This document shows positions 56,341-64,000 of a stretch of DNA of 64,000 nucleotides, piece by piece. The DNA is from Chitinophagales bacterium. GTDB taxonomy: Bacteria > Bacteroidota > Bacteroidia > Chitinophagales > UBA2359. Position 1 is the stretch's first letter. Each line of letters starts with the position of its first letter. Both the position numbers and the translations under genes were made by a program. The notes below the pieces were generated by a model that saw only the letters and a list, made by a program, of their open reading frames with translations, was not told the DNA's origin and ran no database searches. Location: positions 2,116,501 through 2,180,500 of the forward strand of contig JAWKLZ010000002.1 in the NCBI GenBank assembly GCA_041392475.1, written 5' to 3'.

Positions 56341-56566
56341 TTCGTCAAACTATCCGTTCAACTGTTGGCAACGGTTGGAAACCGTTGCCAAAGTTTCACT
56401 CCACCACCAGTTTCCCTCCCTTCAAAAACGCCCCGCCACAAGTCAACCGATACAAATACATCCCCTCCACAAAATCCCCCAAATCCAAATCCACCTGCGA
56501 ATATCTAATACCTAATATCCAATTCCCCACCTCTTTCCCCTGCAAATCATACAATTGCAGCAATCC
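56302..56566 (-). repeat. Near-identical block, copy 1
   Basis: 265 bases covering the vestigial tail, the post-stop hairpin (perfect 12-bp arms, 56365-56391) and the last 57 codons of the 578-residue cargo gene. It matches 61787-62050; the last 171 bases of the coding part (56396-56566) are identical in both copies. Confidence 0.9.
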
Positions 56567-58132
56567 TTCCTTAGGTAAATCGTACTCCAAAAACACCTGT
56601 CCACTGCTTGTAGGATTCGGATACATTTTGAAGGAAAAAGCAGGCAATCCGTCCACTCCTTCAATGCCTACAATTTCTTCTCCTGTCACCACTTTGATGT
56701 CAAATCGAGAAGTATCGGAACAAACGATGGCGGTCAAAGTCACAATGCGAGATTCGCCTTTCTCCGCAAAAGTATGACTCGGATGCAATTCCTCCGAAGT
56801 CGCACCATCGCCAAAATCCCACAAAAAATGTCCGCCGTCTATGCTGTCGGGATAGACGTATTCGCTGTGATTCGTGAAGTGATAGGTGAGAGGGTTTTCG
56901 GGGTCTTGTTCGGCGGAGAAGGAAGTGAGGGGTTCGGTGAGGAGACCCATGCAGTTGGTTTTGACGAGATAGACGTTGGCGCCAGGTTCGGGTAGGCTCT
57001 CGGTTCTTCCGCTAATAATAAAACCATCCAGTCCATCTGCTCTTTCATTGGTCAATACCAAATCATAGCCCAAATCATTTCGATTACCTCCATAATGTCT
57101 CGACCACAATACTTCTCCTTTTGGGCTTAATTTCGCTATCATTACTTCAAAATCTGTACTTGTCTGCCCGCTAAGATAATAATCACTTGCATGTCCACTA
57201 ACAATAATCGTACTATCTGACAACTCTACTAGTCCTGTCACCGTACCATTAAAAAACAATTCGTCATCTTTTCGCCATTCTTCAAAAGTATGTTTATTGA
57301 GTTTGATGATAGTACCATAATTGATAGGAAGACCGCTGTGTCCTGACAACAAAAAACCACCGTCCATAGTGAAATTCATTTTGATGCCCCAATCCTCATA
57401 ACCCAAATTAAAAGTACGCTCCCATATCACTTCCCCTTCTTCATCTATCTTCAACAACAGTATATCTCCATGCTCATATCTGTATTCAATCGTACCTATC
57501 AGATAATATCCATCGCCTTGTGGCGAAACTTTGATTTCTCGAAACCAACTAAAATAGGGATAAGGATATATTTTGTTCCATACTTCATTGCCCAGAGAAT
57601 CCAACTTAATTAAATAAGGGTTGCTATAAAAAGAATTGACATCAATTGGGTCAGACCATATTTCACCTGCCAATAAATAACCTCCATCTGTAGTTTGTGT
57701 AGCACTTAAAGTACGGTTATTGTAAATCACATCACCTAATCCATTGAAGGACAATATATTAAAATCAAAATCAAGCATAATGCTATAACTAGCTATTTTT
57801 TGAGTAGAAATTTTACGAGCATCCCCTACTAATAAATAACCATTTTTTTTCTGTAAACTTGATTGTATAATAGTTTCATAATCATCTATATAGTAAGTTT
57901 TAAGGTTTAATGTATCCCCATTATTATTAAATTGAAAGCAGAAGGAATTAATCTTTGTTACTTCTGAATCTGCAAAAGAGCCACATAGCCAATAATAATT
58001 GTCAGCTATATAATTCACATCTCTCCCACTATGAATATCTGACCATCCATAGTTTTTAGTAAAGTATTTAGTCTGTGCCATCAAAGGCATAATCATATAC
58101 ATCAACAACACAAAAACAATGATTTTTTTCAT
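56396..58132 (-). CDS. T9SS cargo protein: propeller-like repeats, PKD domain, type A tail
   Basis: This 578-residue exported protein has a signal peptide (end PLMAQ). Residues about 30-375 contain repeats of the type DGGYLLAG ... YLIKLDSLGNEVWNKIY ... GEVIWERTFN, as in predicted beta-propeller surface proteins of this group. A PKD domain follows (FLWDFGDGATSEELHPSHTF region), then a type A T9SS sorting domain (MYPNPTSSGQVFLEYDLP to KGGKLVVE). Residues 377-578 are about 95% identical (191 of 202 by eye count) to the end of the 564-residue protein encoded at 61880-63574, while the N-terminal parts are clearly diverged. Confidence 0.85.
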   Translation of the reverse strand: MKKIIVFVLLMYMIMPLMAQTKYFTKNYGWSDIHSGRDVNYIADNYYWLCGSFADSEVTKINSFCFQFNNNGDTLNLKTYYIDDYETIIQSSLQKKNGYLLVGDARKISTQKIASYSIMLDFDFNILSFNGLGDVIYNNRTLSATQTTDGGYLLAGEIWSDPIDVNSFYSNPYLIKLDSLGNEVWNKIYPYPYFSWFREIKVSPQGDGYYLIGTIEYRYEHGDILLLKIDEEGEVIWERTFNLGYEDWGIKMNFTMDGGFLLSGHSGLPINYGTIIKLNKHTFEEWRKDDELFFNGTVTGLVELSDSTIIVSGHASDYYLSGQTSTDFEVMIAKLSPKGEVLWSRHYGGNRNDLGYDLVLTNERADGLDGFIISGRTESLPEPGANVYLVKTNCMGLLTEPLTSFSAEQDPENPLTYHFTNHSEYVYPDSIDGGHFLWDFGDGATSEELHPSHTFAEKGESRIVTLTAIVCSDTSRFDIKVVTGEEIVGIEGVDGLPAFSFKMYPNPTSSGQVFLEYDLPKEGLLQLYDLQGKEVGNWILGIRYSQVDLDLGDFVEGMYLYRLTCGGAFLKGGKLVVE

Positions 58133-58148
58133 ATTAAAAATAAGAAGA

Positions 58149-58181
58149 AGAAAGACGATAAGTAATCCTTATCGTCTTTCT
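58149..58181 (-). terminator. Hairpin after the beta-helix gene
   Basis: Perfect 14-bp arms agaaagacgataag/cttatcgtctttct with a 5-base loop, 14 bases past the stop of the beta-helix gene. The minus-strand flank is only partly T-rich. Confidence 0.7.
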
Positions 58182-58194
58182 ATTTGAAAATGAA

Positions 58195-61100
58195 TTACTT
58201 GGTAATTAATATTTTTTGTTGAGCCAGAATCTTTCCTTTTACCAACAATCGGCAGAAATACAACCCATTGGATAGGCTTGTAGTATCTATCCAATGGGTT
58301 GCTGTTCCACTGACAGTTACTTCAGTAACCAAATGACCATTTACATCATACAATTGCAGCACACCTTCTTGACTATCAGGCAGAATATAGTGAATAATCC
58401 CTTGTTGAAGTATAGGATTGGGGGTAATTTGCATAAAGCGATTTCTTTCTATAACTCCTCTATGTTTATTCCCTCCTATCTGCAAAAAGCTCAAATCAGG
58501 CAATGTCAAAGGATACAATTCTTCATCAGCCATATACAATAATGCTTGCGCTTTGTAAGCGGTCTTTGTTTGATGCTGAGCAATATTCTGTAAAATAACA
58601 TATTGAGCAGTATTCAATTCATAAATACTTTTGTTATTTTGTGCTAAGGACAACAACAAATTGTGTACATCATAGAAGTCTTGCTCAGCTTGTGTATTTC
58701 TTTGTAAAGTACTCAGTAGTTGGCTCACACTGGTCAGATCTCCTTCTGCCAACTTATAGGGAATCTGCTTGCGTTTGGTAACCTCTGTATCTGCTACTTC
58801 TAACACATATAGAGCGCTGTCTATTTCGTCTATTTCTATAAAATAGCGGTACCATTCAGCAGCAGCTTGATTTTTAGCAGCAGCAGTCTGTAAAGTAGGA
58901 ATGTCATCAATCCTAACACGTCTAAGTTCCTCTTCACACAGCATTTCTATATTTCCCTGAAAATTATCACACTCCACTAAATTAACAAGTGGGTTTGCGC
59001 TCAACTGACTGGCATTGATATCGTGATAATCAAACCCGAGAGCATTTCCTCCTAAATAAATATCCTCTAAAAAACCTGTTTGTTCAAAAAAGTTGCCTGC
59101 TGGTCTATCGAAAGAACAATCACCTTGTTGTGGCAATATTCCAACTCCCCCACTTATCCATCCAGTGAGCCCAATTCCAACTGACTGATAATTGAGTAAA
59201 TCGTTGCAAGATATTTGTGTACCAATATTTCCTCCCCCTCCAATAATACTCAACCATGTATCCGCAATTACATTGTTCCGTACAACACCACTCCACGCAT
59301 CATTTTCTATGAGAAGCACACCAATTGAGACATTATTAATCGAATTCGACGATTCTTGTTGTCCCCCAATTTCAAATTCACTTCCTCTTGCAATTATGCC
59401 CGCACTATAATCTACCATAGAAACGCCTGTAATCTCATTTGAGTGAATAGCAATACTTGTATTGCTTGCTTGAATGCCTACGTCACAACTAGAAAATTGA
59501 CTATCTCTCACCCAAAATACATACACGTCATTTTGATTTGCAGCAGTTATTCCTCGATGACAATCCGTAAAACTACAGTTGGTGTACCGCTCATGAGGAG
59601 CTAAATTAGCAAATACGCCATGTTTTAAGTTACTAAAATTTGCTTCTTTAACATTTACCAAACACCTTACTCGGAGTTCTAAGTTATATATTCCTGCTTC
59701 CGTTCGGTTAGTAATCGCACTCAATGGATATCGTATCGCACCGCTAGAATTGAAGGAAACCGAATTTTCTACCGAGAACCTATTGGAAATACTCTGTATT
59801 TGTGTGTCTAAACCTGTAATTGCTTTATCATAAAAACCAAAATGAAGGCCATAAAAACAATCTTGAAAAACAGAATTATTGGTAACCTTAATGTAGCCAC
59901 CACCATTTGAAGCAGGTTCTAATAAAGCATTTAATATCAAATGGTTTTCGCTTACTAAAACATCACTTGAAACTACGTCCTGCCAACTTTGAATATCGAG
60001 ATTATCCAAAACCAGCAAAGGTATTTCCCGTCCTGCGGCCCCTACCAAAGCATGTTCTATACGGCTATTATCTACAAGTAAGTACCCCGTATTAGGAAAG
60101 TTTTGAGAAATTCCCATGCCAGGTCCCCATACTTGAACTCCTTGCCACATAGTTTGACAATCAGAATCTCCAGTAAAAATACTGTTAGAAAGTATCAGTT
60201 TAGCTCCCTGTTCTACAATCACTCGACCATTCATTCCAAACTCAAAGGTCATTCCGTCAATTCGCAAATCTGCACCTGAAGGAACTACAAAATCGCCATT
60301 GATGCGAACAGGACTATTCAAATTAAATGAATTATTAGCATCTGTCCACGTTTCTGACCCTGTATTGGCGGTTAGAGAAGTATAGTCAAATTCGACATTT
60401 CCAAGGCAACAACCTATTCCGTTATCTTCTGGAAAATCTGATACATTTACAGTTATTATTACATTCTCATCTTCTACACAAGTAAAATCTCCAATAATAT
60501 TGTAGTCTTCTTCCGTTTCAATTTTTCTGCTAAATCGATAAAAAGTGTTTTGAGTAGGGCTAATTTCTATGAATTGCTCATCATCTACTCCCTCTATTCT
60601 TGTCCAGTTAATGCCATCTACCGATTCTTCCCATATATAGTGCATATCACTAATACCTGTACACAACAATTCTTCAAATACCCCAATGTAAATAAACTCT
60701 CCACACTCAACTGTTTCTTCATAATCTTCAATTTTACCAAAAGTATCTTCGATTAATTCTATTTGATCCAAATAAGCAAATGTCAGAGTAGAATTTGGCA
60801 TCTGTTCTACATAAACATATAAAGCATCCCACACCTCATTTGAATTCGTTTCAAAACACACTATATTTTTTTCCCATCCAGTATCAAGTAGATTTGTTTC
60901 AGTTGTCAAATTTCTAAAATTAATGGGTTGTTGAGTCAAATCATAAGAATTGCTGCTCCATGTTACCTCAGAAAAATTAGTCAAGTTAACTTTTAAAAAA
61001 TCTAAGGGGTCAGTGGCTTGTTTCTTTTTGCCATCGTCAGGATCTTGAAAAAACAAAGGAACTTGTCTTATATATGTCAATATATATTTTTTATTTGGCA

Positions 61101-61555
61101 AAATATTAACTTGATTGACAAAACCTTCACCACAGCTATTTGAGAAACAGTTAAGTTCGGGAACATCATTTCCCAATGCCCCAATAGCTACTTGATTATT
61201 ATCTGTTGGCGTATCCAAAGCGTCATTATTAGCATTTGCATTTGAATAATCAGGTGTTCCATAAATACTTTCCCAACCAGGTAACGCTATACAGTATTGT
61301 TGATTTTCAGGAAGATTGTCAAAAATTCCTCTGTAAAAAGGAATAACTCCTACTTGAGGGTTGTAGACAAGTTCAGTACATTGTAGTGCTTCAAAATTAG
61401 GATTACATATCATGGAACATTCGGGAAGTCCAAGGTTTTCGCAGGGCGGAATGGGGTCTATCTGCCCAAACAAATTACCCCCCCCCTATAATACCTAAAC
61501 CCATCACAAACAACAAATAATACAAACGAATCCACTTAAAATAATAATTCATCAT
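58195..61555 (-). CDS. Parallel beta-helix T9SS cargo protein, signal peptide out of frame at a G9 tract
   Basis: The mature region (open from 61473 downward, about 1090 residues) has Cys-rich N-terminal segments, an Ig-like stretch, and a right-handed beta-helix typical of carbohydrate-active or adhesive surface proteins (repeats such as GIQASNTSIAIHSNEI and GVLLIENDAWSGVVRNNVI, about 480-800). A type A T9SS tail ends it (ITPNPILQQGIIHYILPD to QQKILITK). The frame has only a TTG at 61473 and no signal peptide. Upstream, ATG 61555/61552 opens MNYYFKWIRLYYLLFVMGLG, a good signal peptide, but nine Gs at 61478-61486 shift it into TAA; eight Gs would join the two in frame (GGGNLFGQ). It is either phase-variable, mutated or a sequencing error. 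Confidence 0.85.
61478..61486 (-). repeat. Homopolymer G9 (minus strand) at the signal-peptide junction
   Basis: Nine consecutive C on the plus strand. One base fewer restores the reading frame between the signal peptide and the mature beta-helix protein, so tract length decides expression. Confidence 0.95.
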
Positions 61556-61786
61556 AACAAAAACGATTTTAGAAATTTAATACTATATGGTTTATTAGCA
61601 CCTTCAATATACTACAAAAAAACAGAAACCACAATATTTAATCTTTCCATATCAAATAAATTGACATCATTTTTGTTATGAAAAATAACAAAATGATTCT
61701 TGTCAAAAAAATATGAATTGCAGAAAAATAGTTTTGTTTGGATATATGACTATAAAATGACAAATATTAAAATAAATACTATTTCC
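61556..61786. other. Gap upstream of the beta-helix gene
   Basis: AT-rich, no supported gene. It holds the 19-bp word shared with the DUF819 upstream region (61602-61620). No TAnnTTTG box was recognised on the minus strand. Confidence 0.4.
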
Positions 61787-62050
61787 CTCCACCACCAATT
61801 TCCCTCCCTTCAAAACACGCCACCATTCGTCAAACTATCCGTTCAACTGTTGGCAAGGTTTCCAACCGTTGCCAAAGTTTCACTCCACCACCAGTTTCCC
61901 TCCCTTCAAAAACGCCCCGCCACAAGTCAACCGATACAAATACATCCCCTCCACAAAATCCCCCAAATCCAAATCCACCTGCGAATATCTAATACCTAAT
62001 ATCCAATTCCCCACCTCTTTCCCCTGCAAATCATACAATTGCAGCAATCC
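61787..62050 (-). repeat. Near-identical block, copy 2
   Basis: 264 bases matching 56302-56566: vestigial tail codons (61787-61825, here without the stop because TGA has become GGA), the hairpin with its centre inverted relative to copy 1, and the last 57 codons of the 564-residue cargo gene. Confidence 0.9.
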
Positions 62051-63574
62051 CTCTTTCGGCAAATCGTAGTCCACAAACACCTGTCCACTGCTTGTAGGAT
62101 TCGGATACATTTTGAAGGAAAAAGCGGGAAGACCGTCCACTCCTTCAATCCCTACAATTTCTTCTCCTGTCACCACTTTGATGTCGAATCGGGAAGTATC
62201 GGAACAGACGATGGCGGTCAAGGTCACAATGCGAGATTCTCCTTTGTTGGCATAAGAATGTGTCGGATGCAATTCTTCCGAAGTCGCACCATCGCCAAAA
62301 TCCCACAAAAAGTGTCCTCCGTCTATGCTGTCGGGATAGACGTATTCGCTGAGATTTGTGAAGTGATAGGTAAGTGAATTGTCGGGGTCTTGTTCGGCGG
62401 AGAAGGAGGTTTGGGGTTCGGTGAGGAGGCCCATGCAGTTGGTTTTGATGAGATAGACGTTGGCGCCAGGTTCGGGTAGGCTCTCGGTTCTGCCTGTCAT
62501 TAGATAGCCACCGTCAGGTGTTTGAATCATATCGTAAAAATAATCATCGTCTTCTCCTCCATATTTTCTTTCCCACAATACATTTCCTGCTGCATCCATT
62601 TTAGCAATTTTTGCATCATTTTTTTGGGTTTCTCCATCCCATTCATAACATCCTGCGCTTACAAAACTACCATCTTCCAACTCTATAATTTTAATCATAT
62701 AGCAATCGGGATATACCTCCTCTGATATCCATTCTACTTCAAAATTGTTGTCCAATTTGATGAAAGCTGAGATGTAATTCTGAATTTGACTGCCCAACAA
62801 CAAGCCGCCATCAGAAGTATGAATGAATAATCCTGCTTGGTCGACCTCTCCAAAATTGTAAATTTTTTGCCATTCTTTATTGCCTTCTTCGTCTATTTTC
62901 ATCAACAATATATTTCCTTGTGGGGGACTTGTAAAGAAATTTAAATTGTTTAAGATTAACAGATAATATCCTCCTCCTTTTGCAGGTAGTAAGTCTCGTA
63001 TGCTATGATGATTACTGGAATTTAAAGGATAGGTTTTCTCCCAAAGTTTGTTACCATCTTCATCTATTTTGATTAAATAAGGAATCCAAAAACCCGACTC
63101 TTTCGTAATATGTCCTCCTAACAAAAATCCATTGTCGGTCGTTGGTGTTATAAAATCAGCTATGCTGCGATACTCTTCATTACCAATTAACATCGTTTTT
63201 TGATACTCTCGTTGATGATTCAACTCAATAAGTGCGCTTGTACAGGAATCTCCTATATGCTCATAACATCCTGTCAGTAAATAGCCTTTTGATGTAGGAA
63301 CAATCTCTGCAAAGTAAAAAGGTCTTGAGGTAGGGTAAACCTCACGTTGAACGGTATCACCATACTGATTTAAAAATACACCAAAACTTTTTGCAAAATT
63401 CTCATTTACTGAAAGCTGCCGTCCCAATACAAAATAGGTGGTATCATTAAGAGCAACAATTCTATGTCCTTGCTGTACATTCGTCCAACCAATAGACTTC
63501 TCGTAGTACTTAGCTTGACTCAACATTTCATTCCAAAAAAAAAGTCCAATTAACAATACATAAATATTTTTCAT
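61880..63574 (-). CDS. T9SS cargo protein: propeller-like repeats, PKD domain, type A tail (paralogue)
   Basis: This 564-residue exported protein has a signal peptide (end NEMLSQ). The first 360 residues hold repeats such as DNGFLLGGHITKE, YLIKIDEDGNKLWEKTY and DGGYLMTGRTESLPEPG, a predicted beta-propeller. A PKD domain (FLWDFGDGATSEELHPTHSY region) and a type A T9SS tail ending KGGKLVVE follow. The last 202 residues differ at only about 11 sites from those of the paralogue at 56396-58132. Similar N-terminal layout but low identity there suggests old duplication followed by recent homogenisation of the ends. Confidence 0.85.
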   Translation of the reverse strand: MKNIYVLLIGLFFWNEMLSQAKYYEKSIGWTNVQQGHRIVALNDTTYFVLGRQLSVNENFAKSFGVFLNQYGDTVQREVYPTSRPFYFAEIVPTSKGYLLTGCYEHIGDSCTSALIELNHQREYQKTMLIGNEEYRSIADFITPTTDNGFLLGGHITKESGFWIPYLIKIDEDGNKLWEKTYPLNSSNHHSIRDLLPAKGGGYYLLILNNLNFFTSPPQGNILLMKIDEEGNKEWQKIYNFGEVDQAGLFIHTSDGGLLLGSQIQNYISAFIKLDNNFEVEWISEEVYPDCYMIKIIELEDGSFVSAGCYEWDGETQKNDAKIAKMDAAGNVLWERKYGGEDDDYFYDMIQTPDGGYLMTGRTESLPEPGANVYLIKTNCMGLLTEPQTSFSAEQDPDNSLTYHFTNLSEYVYPDSIDGGHFLWDFGDGATSEELHPTHSYANKGESRIVTLTAIVCSDTSRFDIKVVTGEEIVGIEGVDGLPAFSFKMYPNPTSSGQVFVDYDLPKEGLLQLYDLQGKEVGNWILGIRYSQVDLDLGDFVEGMYLYRLTCGGAFLKGGKLVVE

Positions 63575-63604
63575 ACTATAATTCTGTTAGAAATAAAAGA
63601 AAAA

Positions 63605-63632
63605 CCTGTTTGAAATAAAACTTTCAAACAGG
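63605..63632 (-). terminator. Intrinsic terminator of the gene at the right edge
   Basis: Arms cctgtttgaaa/tttcaaacagg (11 bp) with a 6-base loop; the minus-strand downstream side reads tttttcttttat. It lies 11 bases beyond the stop of the partial gene. Confidence 0.8.
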
Positions 63633-63642
63633 CTTGAAAAAA

Positions 63643-64000
63643 TTATTTAAGGAGCATCAGCTTATTTGTTTCTAATAGCTTATTCTCTACAAAAAACTGA
63701 TAATAATAAATCCCATTGGGCAGCGAGCCTATATCAAAATCCAATATATCTTTTGTAGAAAAAGAATGGGACAATACCATTGTTCCATCTGCTCGATATA
63801 GTATTATATTTCCTGTTTCTAATGTCTCTAATGAATAGTTGATTTGAAACAAACCTGTTGTTGGATTTGGGTAAACCAAAAAGTCGAGATTTTCTATTTG
63901 TGTTTTGTGACTTCCGCCTTGTCCTGCCATTTCTGGTAAAGGAATGGGATAAAAGACACCTTCAATCGTACTCAATAAATTTTGAGCCTCAAACCCCATC
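63643..64000 (-). CDS. C-terminal part of a T9SS type A cargo protein (runs off window)
   Basis: The 118 visible residues end a larger secreted protein whose start lies beyond the right edge. The sorting domain is clear: FLVYPNPTTGLFQINYSLE, GNIILYRADGTMVLSH and LPNGIYYYQFFVENKLLETNKL. The N-terminal visible part (IEGVFYPIPLP) is linker-like. It is the fourth consecutive minus-strand gene with such a tail. The upstream domains, and so the function, are unknown. Confidence 0.8.
   Translation of the reverse strand, partial: MGFEAQNLLSTIEGVFYPIPLPEMAGQGGSHKTQIENLDFLVYPNPTTGLFQINYSLETLETGNIILYRADGTMVLSHSFSTKDILDFDIGSLPNGIYYYQFFVENKLLETNKLMLLK

Noticed and set aside
56293..56777. Pro/Ser-rich plus-strand open frames, repeated near 61700-62069
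   Set aside because: They are the reverse strand of the duplicated T9SS tail coding region; the repetition comes from the duplication, not from coding.
61471..61473. TTG as the true start of the beta-helix protein
   Set aside because: It would give a T9SS cargo without a signal peptide, while a good signal peptide lies immediately upstream, one base out of frame.
1..64000. tRNA, rRNA, riboswitch, prophage or transposase genes
   Set aside because: Both strands were read for cloverleaf ends, known riboswitch cores and transposase or integrase motifs; none was convincing.

Overview
The window looks like chromosomal DNA of a Bacteroidota bacterium, most likely a Saprospiraceae-type gliding or marine/sludge organism (lineage is inference). 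Support: many secreted proteins end in type IX secretion (T9SS) sorting domains, there is a PorV/PorQ-family protein and a CHU_C-type gliding C-terminus, DUF4834 and DUF5777 proteins occur, menaquinone is made by the futalosine route, and several genes have the Bacteroidota -7 box TAnnTTTG upstream. No rRNA, tRNA or CRISPR array was seen, and no insertion sequence.

Layout. 0-7 kb: end of mqnB and mqnD (futalosine menaquinone pathway), an L,D-transpeptidase, a CBS protein, a short-chain dehydrogenase, a Uma2-family nuclease, and aspS. 7-8.2 kb: a small accessory island with a DUF4240 gene translationally coupled (ATGA overlap) to a 103-residue GIY-YIG/URI-like toxin-type protein, next to the decayed tail of another gene. 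8.2-20 kb: a TPR protein, gyrA interrupted by a 443-residue LAGLIDADG intein, a Ca3427-like binding protein, tsaD, a sigma-region-2-like gene with a partner carrying a ZAS-like motif, and a long-chain acyl-CoA ligase. 20-34.9 kb: a T9SS-exported CocE-type hydrolase, a Crp/Fnr regulator, a DinB/YfiT protein, a second short-chain dehydrogenase, a double-thioredoxin protein, an Eis-like acetyltransferase, a TamB-like protein and fumC. 35-37.3 kb: a three-gene set (choice-of-anchor V protein, cytochrome-c-like lipoprotein, DUF5777 barrel). 37.4-54.9 kb: a large CUB/CHU_C surface protein, pdxA, pepA, rsmA, a TonB receptor / large T9SS protein / PorV-PorQ gene run, greA and a HIT protein. 54.9-64 kb: a DUF819 membrane protein and four consecutive minus-strand genes for T9SS cargo.

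The most unusual items are: the GyrA intein, sitting in the QRDR-coding segment rather than at the mycobacterial site; the DUF4240/GIY-YIG-like coupled pair; a nine-G tract that puts the signal peptide of a 1.1-kresidue beta-helix protein out of frame by one base; a 264-bp nearly identical block joining two T9SS cargo genes, with a hairpin whose loop is inverted between copies and vestigial tail codons beyond the stop; and an intergenic element of nested palindromes flanked by 27-bp direct repeats. Housekeeping genes are otherwise ordinary and intact. All family assignments come from reading motifs by eye; no database search was possible.
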